Notes under the pieces: generated by a model
Told to the model about the DNA's origin: nothing
What the model saw: only the letters and a program-made list of their open reading frames with translations
Databases searched by the model: none
Program-made: the position numbers and the translations under genes
Assembly: GCF_023701525.1 (NCBI RefSeq)
Contig: NZ_JAMQAW010000032.1
Location: 1 to 64,000 of the forward strand
DNA length: 64,000 bases
Origin: Streptomyces albipurpureus
GTDB taxonomy: Bacteria > Actinomycetota > Actinomycetes > Streptomycetales > Streptomycetaceae
Reading direction: 5' to 3'
Shown here: positions 43,706 through 51,627 of the stretch, piece after piece
How the letters are laid out: every line of letters starts with the position of its first letter
How positions within the stretch are numbered: the stretch's first letter is position 1

Positions 43706-44458
43706 GTGTCGGGAAACAGAAACACGTTCTTCTCCAGTTCGCCTTCTGGCTGGTGGCGGCGGGCGCTCACCCGCGCTGCGCAGGGCGGGTGGAACTGGAT
43801 GAAGGAAGTGGGAGCGGTAACCGCCGATCATCCGGGGCGGTTGGACTTCCGCAGGCTGGGGCAGGGCACCCGGCTGGCCTTCCCGCAGGGCACCGTCTTC
43901 GGTGAGTCGTGGATCGAACTCGGTGACCACTGCATCATCGGCGAACAGGTCACGCTCACGGCGGGAATGATGCCTGGACTCGACCTCGGGCCGGAGCCCA
44001 TTCTGACGCTGGGTAACGGAGTCGTGCTCGGCCGCGGCAGCCATGTCATCGCCGACACGCGGGTCGTCATCGGTTCGGACACCTACTGCGGCCCCTACGT
44101 CTACATCACCTCGACCAATCACAGCTATGACGATCCGCATCAGCCGGTCGGCAAGCAGTGGCCGCGTACGGAACCGGTGGAGATCGGTCCCGGCTGCTGG
44201 CTGGGCACCGGGGCCGTGGTGCTTCCCGGCGCCAGGCTCGGACGCAATGTCGTGGTGGCCGCGGGGTCTGTCGTGCGTGGAGAGGTGCCCGACCACTCGG
44301 TGGTCGCCGGCGCTCCGGCCCGGGTGGTGCGGAGTTGGGACGCGGAGCACGGTTGGCAGCCACCCCTGCGGACGCCCGCGCCCGTACCCATCCCGGAAGG
44401 CGTCACACCGGAGGAACTGCTCGCGCTCGCCGAGTGGGAGAAGTCCCAGGAGGGTTGA
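43706..44458 (+). CDS. Hexapeptide-repeat acyltransferase (LbH/MaoC-Maa type)
   Basis: 250 residues from GTG 43706. The beta-helix coils are clear: ESWIELGDHCIIGEQVTLTAG, PILTLGNGVVLGRGSHVIA, DTRVVIGSDTYCGPYVYITS, then the catalytic-type histidine in TNHSYDDPHQPVG, and VEIGPGCWLGTGAVVLPGARLG. The tail ETPEELLALAEWEKSQEG is polar. This is the xenobiotic/maltose acetyltransferase group, which transfers acetyl from acetyl-CoA to hydroxyls; the acceptor is unknown. Convergent with the EamA transporter, 25 bp apart. Confidence 0.82.
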   Translation: MSGNRNTFFSSSPSGWWRRALTRAAQGGWNWMKEVGAVTADHPGRLDFRRLGQGTRLAFPQGTVFGESWIELGDHCIIGEQVTLTAGMMPGLDLGPEPILTLGNGVVLGRGSHVIADTRVVIGSDTYCGPYVYITSTNHSYDDPHQPVGKQWPRTEPVEIGPGCWLGTGAVVLPGARLGRNVVVAAGSVVRGEVPDHSVVAGAPARVVRSWDAEHGWQPPLRTPAPVPIPEGVTPEELLALAEWEKSQEG

Positions 44459-44483
44459 GCGCCGACCCGGTGCGGACGGCGGG

Positions 44484-45350
44484 TCAGCCGGCGGCGAGCA
44501 GGATCGTGCCCACCAGCGCCAGCCCTGCGCCGGTTGCCTGGATCACCTTCAACCGCTCCTTCAAAAGGACGAGCGCGGCCAGCACGGTGACCACGGGATA
44601 GAGGTTGGCCAGCACCGCGGCTACGGTGACCGGGCCGTTCTGGGCGGCGATGGAGTAGGTGCCATTGGCTGCCACGTCCGCGAGGCCGACAAAGGCCAGT
44701 GCGGGCAGCGAGGCGAGGATGATCCGCGGTCCACCGCCTTCGGGCAGTGTCCGCCCGCCGCGTCGGGCTGATGCCCACAAGGCCGCGCCGCCGACCGCCA
44801 CATTGGTGACGCGCTGCACGAACAGGGCGAGGAAGAGCCCGTTGACCGAGGCCGATGCCTCCGCGATCAGTGCCATCACCGCACCGAAACCGATGGCCGC
44901 CGTCAAGGTGAGCAGGAGGGCCTGCCGTTGGACGGGCGCGCCGCGAAGTTCGGGCCCACCCGCGAGGACAACCCCCACCACGGCCACCGCGATCCCGGCG
45001 AACTGGAGCAGCCCCGGTCGTTCTCCGACGATCAGCCCCACGCCGACCGGGACGGCGACACCCAGGGAGCCCAGCGGCGAGACCACGCCCATGGGCCCGA
45101 GGGCGAGGGCTTGATAGAAGCAGAGCATCGCCACGGTGCCCACGACCCCGGCTCCCACCGCGTACCAGAGTCTTGGCCCGGCTTCGTCCCAGGCGCCCGT
45201 GGTCACGACGACCATGGCGAGTACGGCTGCTGCGATGGTCTGGGAGACGACCACGACGGTGAGTGCCGGGATGCGTCGGGTGAGCAGCCCGCCGCCGAAA
45301 TCGGCCAGGCCCCACAGCAGGCTGGTGGCCAGGGCGAACAGTGCTGTCAT
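44484..45350 (-). CDS. EamA (DMT-superfamily) transporter
   Basis: 288 residues with ten hydrophobic segments in two homologous halves. The start TALFALATSLLWGLADFGGGLL, CFYQALALGPMGVVSPLGSLGVAV and, in the second half, ANLYPVVTVLAALVLLKERLKVIQ (the repeat of the EamA end-motif) define the family. Such proteins export amino acids or other small metabolites. It is divergent from an XRE-cupin regulator, the usual arrangement for a transporter controlled by its neighbour. Confidence 0.9.
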   Translation of the reverse strand: MTALFALATSLLWGLADFGGGLLTRRIPALTVVVVSQTIAAAVLAMVVVTTGAWDEAGPRLWYAVGAGVVGTVAMLCFYQALALGPMGVVSPLGSLGVAVPVGVGLIVGERPGLLQFAGIAVAVVGVVLAGGPELRGAPVQRQALLLTLTAAIGFGAVMALIAEASASVNGLFLALFVQRVTNVAVGGAALWASARRGGRTLPEGGGPRIILASLPALAFVGLADVAANGTYSIAAQNGPVTVAAVLANLYPVVTVLAALVLLKERLKVIQATGAGLALVGTILLAAG

Positions 45351-45441
45351 CGCGCCTCGCAGTACAGTGTGGTGAACGATTCAGTGCAGCACACCGTAGT
45401 GCAAAATATTCGACTCTGTCATTGAAGATAGTGGACTTATT
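45351..45441. promoter_or_regulatory. Shared promoter/operator region of the transporter and XRE-cupin regulator
   Basis: A 91-bp AT-enriched intergenic region with several AGTG/CACT half-sites, including GCACACCGTAGTGC, and an AATATT core. It lies between two divergent start codons. The half-site spacing suggests operators, but no exact consensus was fixed. Confidence 0.45.
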
Positions 45442-46014
45442 GTGTCGGACCTCGATCAGCTCACCCAATCGCTCGCCCGCAACCTCAAGCACTGGCGAGG
45501 TGAGCGGGCCTTCACCCTCGACGCCCTCGCCGCCCGCTCCGGAGTGAGCCGCGGCATGATCATCCAGATTGAACAGGCGCGCACCAACCCCAGTGTGGGA
45601 ACCACGGTGAAGCTCGCCGACGCGTTGGGCATCAGCATCACCACCCTGCTCGACTACGAGCAGGGCCCGCAGGTCCGACTCGTGCCACCGGAAGCCGCGG
45701 TACGGATGTGGTCCACCTCCACCGGCAGCTCCACCACTCTTCTCATCGGCACCGAGAAGCCCGGGCCGCTGGAGCTGTGGGCCTGGCGGCTGATGCCAGG
45801 GGACGGCAGTGAGTCCGATGCCCACCCCGAGGGGACGGTGGAGTTGCTCCATGTGACGGCCGGTGAGCTGACCCTGGTCGTGGATCATGAGTCCTACCCG
45901 GTGGTCGCCGGGACCTCGGCGACCTTTGAGGCACATGTGCCCCACGGCTATCGCAATGAGGGAGTGGAGCCCGTGGAGATGACGATGGCGGTCTCGGTCC
46001 CACCCGTCCGCTAG
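45442..46014 (+). CDS. XRE-family regulator with C-terminal cupin
   Basis: 190 residues from GTG 45442. The N-terminal helix-turn-helix is LTLDALAARSGVSRGMIIQIEQARTNPS-like (TLDALAARSGVSRGMIIQIE), followed by LADALGISITTLL. The C-terminal half is a small-ligand cupin: MPGDGSESDAHPEGTVELLHVTAGELTL and TFEAHVPHGYRNEG. Such HTH-cupin proteins sense a metabolite and control adjacent transporter or catabolic genes. The likely target is the divergent EamA gene plus its own. Confidence 0.9.
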   Translation: MSDLDQLTQSLARNLKHWRGERAFTLDALAARSGVSRGMIIQIEQARTNPSVGTTVKLADALGISITTLLDYEQGPQVRLVPPEAAVRMWSTSTGSSTTLLIGTEKPGPLELWAWRLMPGDGSESDAHPEGTVELLHVTAGELTLVVDHESYPVVAGTSATFEAHVPHGYRNEGVEPVEMTMAVSVPPVR

Positions 46015-46146
46015 CGCCCACCCATGGTGATGGGTCCCGATCGAGTACGCGCGCATCGGCCGCTGGCGGGCCGTCCGGTCCCGGAGCCCTTCGCCGGTGG
46101 GAAACGAGCATCCGAGCTGCGGATCAACGCTGTTAGCGTGAGCGCC

Positions 46147-46701
46147 ATGCGCGCTCCCATCGGAACCTTCGACCATGCCCGACCTGCTGTGGACTGTCTC
46201 GATCTGCTGACAGCGCCGGTGGCCAACGCCGTCCGCGGATGGCACGGGGACATTCCAGCCGACCAGTTGATCTACGTTGACACCGACCCGGAGATCGCGG
46301 ACACCGCGGGCTTCGTCGAGCACCACGGCAGGGAACTTCTCGATCAGTCGGCCAACTGCGTCGTGGTGGTGGGCAAGCGCGGCACCGAGTCCACGCTCGC
46401 CGCGTGTGTGGTGCTGTCCCGCACCCGCGTCGATGTCAACGGTGCCGTACGCAAGCAACTGGGCTCCCGCAAGGCATCGTTCGCCGCCCAGGAGATCGCC
46501 ACTGGTGAGACCGGGATGGAGTACGGCGGTATCACTCCGATCGGACTGCCCGGGAACTGGCCGCTGCTGGTGGACCCGGCCGTGGTGGACACTCCGTGGG
46601 TACTCATCGGCAGTGGGCGCAGACGGGGGAAGTTGATCGTGCCCGGCAAGGCGTTCGCCGGGCTACCGGGTGCGCTGGTCCTGGAGGGCCTGGGCGTCTG
46701 A
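46147..46701 (+). CDS. YbaK/EbsC-type aminoacyl-tRNA deacylase
   Basis: 184 residues from ATG 46147. NCVVVVGKRGTESTLAACVVLSRTRVDVN includes the family's core strand, and VRKQLGSRKASFAAQEIATGETGMEYGGITPIGLP matches the YbaK/ProX consensus (R-K-x-L-G..K..F-A..E..T-G...GG-I-P-x-G). It hydrolyses misacylated tRNA (often Cys- or Ala-tRNAPro) in trans. An N-terminal part of about 55 residues is less conserved. Convergent with the CoA-binding protein gene. Confidence 0.85.
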   Translation: MRAPIGTFDHARPAVDCLDLLTAPVANAVRGWHGDIPADQLIYVDTDPEIADTAGFVEHHGRELLDQSANCVVVVGKRGTESTLAACVVLSRTRVDVNGAVRKQLGSRKASFAAQEIATGETGMEYGGITPIGLPGNWPLLVDPAVVDTPWVLIGSGRRRGKLIVPGKAFAGLPGALVLEGLGV

Positions 46702-46807
46702 GAGCGCCCGAACCCTTCGATCACCAAGCTGCTGGCCGGGGTCGAGGAGCGGGGAGGAGAACTTCCACACCACCCCTCGCCGACCCCCGGCGCCAGCTGC
46801 CGGCGGC

Positions 46808-47215
46808 TCAGCCGAGCCGCGGAATCTCTATGGCGGGGCAACGGTCCATGACCATGTCGAGCCCCGCCGCGCGCGTCCGTACGGATGCCTCCTCGTCGAT
46901 CACTCCGAGCTGGAACCACACGGCCTTCGCCCCGATCGACACGGCTTCGTCGGCGACGGCCCCGGCCGACTCGGAGTTGACGAAGACATCCACCACATCG
47001 ACGGCGAAGGGGATGTCGGCGAGGCTCGCGTAGCCCTGCTCACCGTGGACCGCCTCGGCCTTGGGATGGACCGGCACGACGCGCTTGCCAAAGCGTTGGA
47101 GCACCCGGGCGACGCCGTAGGCCGCCCGCGACTCGTTGTTGGACAGGCCGACGACCGCCCAGGTGTCACCGGTCCCGGTCAGAATCCTGCGGATGCTCTC
47201 CGTGTCTGCGTCCAT
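46808..47215 (-). CDS. CoA-binding domain protein
   Basis: 135 residues from ATG 47215. A Rossmann-type fold of the CoA_binding_2 family: TWAVVGLSNNESRAAYGVARVLQRFG, KRVVPVHPKAEAVHGEQGYASLADIP, VDVVDVFVNSESAGAVADEAV, and GAKAVWFQLGVIDEEA. These stand-alone proteins resemble the succinyl-CoA synthetase nucleotide domain and bind CoA; their cellular role is unclear. Divergent from the YigZ gene with only 62 bp between. Confidence 0.88.
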   Translation of the reverse strand: MDADTESIRRILTGTGDTWAVVGLSNNESRAAYGVARVLQRFGKRVVPVHPKAEAVHGEQGYASLADIPFAVDVVDVFVNSESAGAVADEAVSIGAKAVWFQLGVIDEEASVRTRAAGLDMVMDRCPAIEIPRLG

Positions 47216-47277
47216 ACCGACGACAACGGACACCCCGGCCGGAGCATTCCCCTCCCCATGCCGCATAGGCTGGGTCG

Positions 47278-47910
47278 ATGCAGGAGCAGTACCGGACGGT
47301 CGCCCGCGAGGGCGTGTACGAGTCAGAGATCAACAGGTCGCGCTTTATCTGCGGGCTCGCACCCGCCGCGACCGAGGAGGAAGCACAGGCGTTCATCGCC
47401 CGGATCCGTCGCCAGCACCCCACCGCCACACACAACTGCTTCGCCTATGTGATCGGTGCCGATGCCTCCGTGCAGAAGGCGAGCGACGACGGCGAGCCGG
47501 GCGGTACGGCCGGGGTGCCGATGCTCCAGATGTTGTTGCGGCGCGATGTTCGCTTTGCCGTGGCCGTGGTCACGCGGTACTACGGGGGTGTGAAGCTCGG
47601 CGCTGGTGGGCTGATTCGTGCCTACGGCGGAGTGGTCGGCGAGGCACTCGACGACCTCGGCACCATCGTTCGACGGCGCTACCGGCTGGTCACGGTCACG
47701 GTGGACCATCAGCGTGCGGGCAGGTTGGAGAACGATCTCCGGGCCACCGGACGGGCGGTGCGCGAGGTGCGCTACGCCGAACAGGTCACCCTGGAGATCG
47801 GGCTGCCGGAAGCCGAGACTGCGGGCTTCCGCGCCTGGCTGGCGGACGCCACGGCCGGGACCGCGCGGTGTGAACTGGGCGGCGAGGCATATGGGCCCCC
47901 TGAGCACTGA
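47278..47910 (+). CDS. YigZ/IMPACT family protein
   Basis: 210 residues. The UPF0029/IMPACT motif is complete: SRFICGLAPAATEEEAQAFI, HPTATHNCFAYVIG, ASDDGEPGGTAGVPMLQML, and VVTRYYGGVKLGAGGLIRAYGG. The C-terminal DUF1949 domain follows (VTVDHQRAGRLENDLRATG). In eukaryotes IMPACT affects translational control; bacterial YigZ function is poorly known. Single gene. Confidence 0.93.
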   Translation: MQEQYRTVAREGVYESEINRSRFICGLAPAATEEEAQAFIARIRRQHPTATHNCFAYVIGADASVQKASDDGEPGGTAGVPMLQMLLRRDVRFAVAVVTRYYGGVKLGAGGLIRAYGGVVGEALDDLGTIVRRRYRLVTVTVDHQRAGRLENDLRATGRAVREVRYAEQVTLEIGLPEAETAGFRAWLADATAGTARCELGGEAYGPPEH

Positions 47911-48107
47911 GCACGGACCTCTGAGCACCGGCCCCCGACGACTGGCCTTTCACCACTGGCTGGGCGCTTGGTGCCTGGTGACGACTTCGCGCTGGCCCGA
48001 TCGCTGTTGCCCGATCCACCGATCGAGCCCCGCGCCGATCGGCTGGGGGATCGCCCCTCGGGATCTGCCGTTGCCGGAGCGTCGACCGGACCCGCGGGGC
48101 CGCCCGG

Positions 48108-49229
48108 TCAGCTGCCGGTCAGGACCGCGATTCCCAAGGGGCGTTCCCCACCGGGCAGCTTGCGGCTCGTGCCGTCGTCAAGGTCGACGATGGTGATCCC
48201 GTTCCAGTAGCCGTCCCGGGTGAACCCGCCCGTCACATACGCGGTGCGCCCGTCCGCTGAGGCGGTGACATCCTCATGAGGGCCGTCGAGAGCGACCACT
48301 CGCTCCTTGCCGTCCCGGGCACGGATGGTGAGCGACGCCTTCTTGTCGCCGGAACCGATGGGCCCCGTGCCGACGACCAGCAGCGTGCCGTCCGAGGTGA
48401 GGGTGGCTCCGTGCTGATGGGTGTTGGCGGTCATCTTCGCCACCGACACCCGTCCGGTACGCGGATCGAGCACGGCCAGCTTCTCGCCCTCGAACGGCAA
48501 CAGCAGCCTCCCATCCGCCGCGACCACCGCGTAGTGCGGCTTGAGCCATGAACCAAGGCCGCCCTCCGTGCCGTAGGGGGCGACCTCGAAGCGGCGAGCG
48601 TCCAGGGTGTCGGCCCGTACCGCGGTCACATCGAAGGAGTCGTGATTGGTGGCGTACACCTCCCGCCCATCGCGCGACACATCGACGTCGAAGGGGCGCC
48701 GGCCGACGGGGACGGTGTCGATCACCTCGCGTTCGGCGGTGTCGATCACCTCCAACACACCCGGACCGTCCGGCACATTCACCCCGACGTAGACCCGTGT
48801 GCCGTCGGGGGAGAGCGCGATCCCCATTCCGCCGCCACGGTACTCACCATCCGTGACCGGCCCGGTATCGGTGCGATAGGGGATCCGATCGACCCTTTGC
48901 CGAGTGCGCGTATCGACGACGGCGACCCCTTCCGCGGTGGCGATCCAAGCCCGACCCGAGGCGTCGACGGCCAGCCCGTACGGTGCGGTGCCCACGGGCA
49001 CGGAGGCGAAGGGCCCGCGTTCGGGGTGGAGGAAGGTGACGGTGTCCGCGCCGAAGTCGGTGACCAGCAGGGTGCCCGCGGGAGTGGTGCTTCCTGGGGA
49101 CGCGTCGGTGGGCGCGGTGGTGGTCGCCCGGGCCGGTTCGGTGGGCTGCTCGCCGCTGGTGTCCGGTGAGCAACCCACCAGCGCGGCTGTGAGCAGCAGG
49201 GCCGTGAGGGGAAGCTTCCGACGCTTCAT
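48108..49229 (-). CDS. YncE-like beta-propeller lipoprotein
   Basis: 373 residues from ATG 49229. The signal KLPLTALLLTAALVGC ends in a lipobox, followed by a Thr/Ser/Pro linker. Six or seven propeller blades follow with the YVTN-type repeat: GTLLVTDFGADTVTFLHPE, YGLAVDASGRAWIATAEGVAV, GIALSPDGTRVYVGVNVPDG and PFDVDVSRDGREVYATNHDSF. It should be anchored outside the cell membrane; ligand or partner is unknown. The ATG overlaps the stop of the upstream ankyrin gene (ATGA), tying the two proteins together. Confidence 0.88.
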   Translation of the reverse strand: MKRRKLPLTALLLTAALVGCSPDTSGEQPTEPARATTTAPTDASPGSTTPAGTLLVTDFGADTVTFLHPERGPFASVPVGTAPYGLAVDASGRAWIATAEGVAVVDTRTRQRVDRIPYRTDTGPVTDGEYRGGGMGIALSPDGTRVYVGVNVPDGPGVLEVIDTAEREVIDTVPVGRRPFDVDVSRDGREVYATNHDSFDVTAVRADTLDARRFEVAPYGTEGGLGSWLKPHYAVVAADGRLLLPFEGEKLAVLDPRTGRVSVAKMTANTHQHGATLTSDGTLLVVGTGPIGSGDKKASLTIRARDGKERVVALDGPHEDVTASADGRTAYVTGGFTRDGYWNGITIVDLDDGTSRKLPGGERPLGIAVLTGS

Positions 49230-49828
49230 CGATCCGACTTCAGCAGGGTGGCGATCTCCCGGAAACCGCGGCGGTCCGCGTGCTGGAGCGCGGTGACCCC
49301 GTCCGAGTCTCCGATGCCCACGTCTGCGCCCGCTGCCATCAGCAACTCCACGACCTGCTGATGGCGTACTCCGCCATCGCCGAGAATCACCGCCTCCAGC
49401 AAGGCGGTCCACCCCAGGTCGTTGATGTGGTCGACAGCGATATCGGTCTCGCTGAGCACCGCTCGCACATAGGCCACATGGCCGCGCTCACTGGCCGGGA
49501 TCAGTGAGACGCCTCCGAATCGATTGCGCACGGTCATATCCGGCCCCGCGGGCAGTAGGGCGCGCATCATCTCCACACTGCCGGTCACACCCGTGACCAG
49601 CCAGGCGCTGTCCCGGCGACTGTCCTGGGCATCGGGGTCCGCACCCGCGGCGACCAGCGTGTGCGCTACCGCGACATGGTCACCGAGCGAGGCCAGCAGC
49701 AGGGGGGAGCGCCCATCCCCGTCACGCGTCTCGACATCGGCGCCCGCGTCAAGCGCGGCCCGCACCTCGTCGGCATCGCCGCTTCGGGCGGCTTCCAGCA
49801 GTCGGACGCCGGTCTGACGAGCGTTCAT
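49226..49828 (-). CDS. Ankyrin-repeat protein
   Basis: 200 residues from ATG 49828 with GGAGA upstream. Five ankyrin units are visible, for example GVRLLEAARSGDADEVRAALDAGADVET, GRSPLLLASLGDHVAVAHTLVAAGAD, GGVSLIPASERGHVAYVRAVL and GWTALLEAVILGD, ending DGVTALQHADRRGFREIATLLKS. No signal peptide, so it is cytoplasmic, although its coupled partner gene encodes a secreted lipoprotein. Likely a protein-binding scaffold; partner not predictable. Confidence 0.9.
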   Translation of the reverse strand: MNARQTGVRLLEAARSGDADEVRAALDAGADVETRDGDGRSPLLLASLGDHVAVAHTLVAAGADPDAQDSRRDSAWLVTGVTGSVEMMRALLPAGPDMTVRNRFGGVSLIPASERGHVAYVRAVLSETDIAVDHINDLGWTALLEAVILGDGGVRHQQVVELLMAAGADVGIGDSDGVTALQHADRRGFREIATLLKSDR

Positions 49829-50019
49829 GGTGTCTCCAAACGAAGGTGAGGGATCGGACAAGGGGTGGTGAACCGGGAGCGGCGGCTGGTTCCCGTCAGC
49901 CAGGGCGTTCCCGGCCCGGGACGCCGCTCGTCCTGCTCTGTTTCCATCCTGCGCCGGCAGTGGCGCCCTCCCCTGCCCGTACCGGCTGGGCTTGGCGAAG
50001 ACAACGGGGGACGGCACGG

Positions 50020-50035
50020 TCAACCGATCGGTTGA
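50020..50035. promoter_or_regulatory. Perfect 16-bp palindrome upstream of ankyrin and sbcD genes
   Basis: TCAACCGATCGGTTGA is fully self-complementary. It lies in the 548-bp intergenic region between the divergent ankyrin gene (start 49828) and sbcD (start 50377), 192 bp and 342 bp from them. The size and symmetry fit a TetR- or MarR-type operator. The rest of the region holds no gene. Confidence 0.6.
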
Positions 50036-50376
50036 TGCGGCTCGCATCCCTGTCGGGCATCATGCCGACCTCGGACGGAGCAGCCCCAGGCGGGCCCCTG
50101 GCCTGGCATCCGCTAGGAGTGCCCAGCGCAGGTGACACGCTCCACACCGTACAACTTGCCCCTTATATCCCATGGGGTGGGTGGTGGGTGCTCATAGGCC
50201 CATCTCGTAGGTCCCGGGGGGAAATCTCGAGGTCCTTGCCAGACGCCGCACCGACCGGGGATAACGTGGGGGCGCCGCCATCAGGCAGGGGCGGACGGGG
50301 AGCGGCCGTCAAGGTGCCACGCCAAAGGCACCCGATGGGCCGGGGGAAAGGGAGACATGCGGTTCGGAGTCGTCAC

Positions 50377-51627
50377 GTGAGATTTCTGCACACCTCGGAC
50401 TGGCATCTGGGGCGATCGCTCCACCGAGTGCCCATGCTGACGGCCCAGAGCGCGTTTCTCGACCATCTGATCACCACCGTCCATGAGCGTGAGGTGGACG
50501 CCGTCCTCGTCGCGGGCGATATCTACGATCGCGCCGTGCCGCCACTGAGCGCGGTGGAACTCTTCGACGACGCCCTGCACCGGCTCGCCGCGGCCCAGGT
50601 ACCCACGGTGATGATCTCCGGCAACCATGACTCCGCCCGCCGCCTCGGGGTCGGCGCGGGGCTGATCGACCGCGCCGGAATCCACCTCCGTACCGATCCG
50701 ACCGGCTGCGCGACCCCCGTCCTGCTCAGCGACGCCCATGGGGAGATCGCGTGCTACGGACTGCCGTATCTTGAACCGGCACTGGTGAAGGACGAGTTCA
50801 AGACCGCTAAGGCCCATCACGAAGCCGTGATCGCCGCGGCCATGGGCCGGGTGCGGGCCGATCTCGCGACCCGCCCCGCCGGAACCCGCTCCATCGTCCT
50901 CGCCCACGCCTTCGTCGCCGGCGGCCAGGAGAGCGACAGCGAACGCGACATCACCGTCGGCGGGGTCGCAGCCGTGCCCGCCGGGGTCTTCCACGGCATC
51001 GACTACGCGGCCCTCGGTCATCTGCACGGCTGCCAGACCATCACCGACCGAGTGCGCTACAGCGGCTCCCCGCTCGCCTACTCCTTCTCCGAGTCCACCC
51101 ACCGCAAGACCATGTGGCTCGTCGACCTCGACGCGCACGGTGATATCCACGCCGAACGCGTCAACACCCCCACCCCCCGTCCGCTCGCCCGGCTCCGCGG
51201 CACACTCGATGGACTACTCACCGATGAGTCACTCGACCGCCACACCGGGTCCTTCGTCGAGGCGACCCTGACCGACGCAGCCCGTCCGGTCGATCCGATG
51301 GCCCGTCTGACCACCCGGTTTCCGCACACGCTCAGCCTGGTCTTCGAGCCTGAGCGGCCCGCTGGGGGCCCGGCGATCCCGTCCTACGCGCAACGACTGC
51401 GGGGCCGCGCCGACCAGCAGGTCGCCGAGGACTTCGTGGCACATGTGCGCGGTGGCGAGGAGCCGGACGACCAGGAGCGCGCCGTGCTGCGCGAGGCCTT
51501 TGACGAGGTGCGGGTAGCAACCGCGGCACAGGAGAGCGGAGACGTACGCGTGGTGTCCCAGCGCACGACCGGAGCAGTACGAAGCGGCCGCCAGGCTTCC
51601 CACGGCATCGGACGGGGGACCGGATGA
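50377..51627 (+). CDS. sbcD: Exonuclease subunit SbcD (Mre11-like nuclease)
   Basis: 416 residues from GTG 50377. The phosphodiesterase motifs are in order: FLHTSDWHLGR (I), VLVAGDIYDRAVPP (II), VMISGNHDSARRL (III), IVLAHAFVAGG (IV) and YAALGHLHGCQ (V), with YSGSPLAYSFSE after. It is the metal-dependent nuclease of the SbcCD complex that cleaves hairpins and double-strand DNA ends. Its stop overlaps the sbcC start by four bases. The frame is open to 49846 but the upstream part is not nuclease-like. Confidence 0.96.
   Translation: MRFLHTSDWHLGRSLHRVPMLTAQSAFLDHLITTVHEREVDAVLVAGDIYDRAVPPLSAVELFDDALHRLAAAQVPTVMISGNHDSARRLGVGAGLIDRAGIHLRTDPTGCATPVLLSDAHGEIACYGLPYLEPALVKDEFKTAKAHHEAVIAAAMGRVRADLATRPAGTRSIVLAHAFVAGGQESDSERDITVGGVAAVPAGVFHGIDYAALGHLHGCQTITDRVRYSGSPLAYSFSESTHRKTMWLVDLDAHGDIHAERVNTPTPRPLARLRGTLDGLLTDESLDRHTGSFVEATLTDAARPVDPMARLTTRFPHTLSLVFEPERPAGGPAIPSYAQRLRGRADQQVAEDFVAHVRGGEEPDDQERAVLREAFDEVRVATAAQESGDVRVVSQRTTGAVRSGRQASHGIGRGTG

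Noticed and set aside
44140..46458. A 772-codon open frame on the minus strand spanning three genes
   Set aside because: It runs antisense to the acetyltransferase, XRE-cupin and YbaK genes and out of frame with the EamA gene. Its translation has no family motifs; such frames are a by-product of extreme third-position GC.
49846..50376. N-terminal extension of SbcD to 49846
   Set aside because: The extra 177 codons are low-complexity and unlike nuclease sequence, whereas the GTG at 50377 starts directly at the conserved RFLHTSDWHLGR motif.
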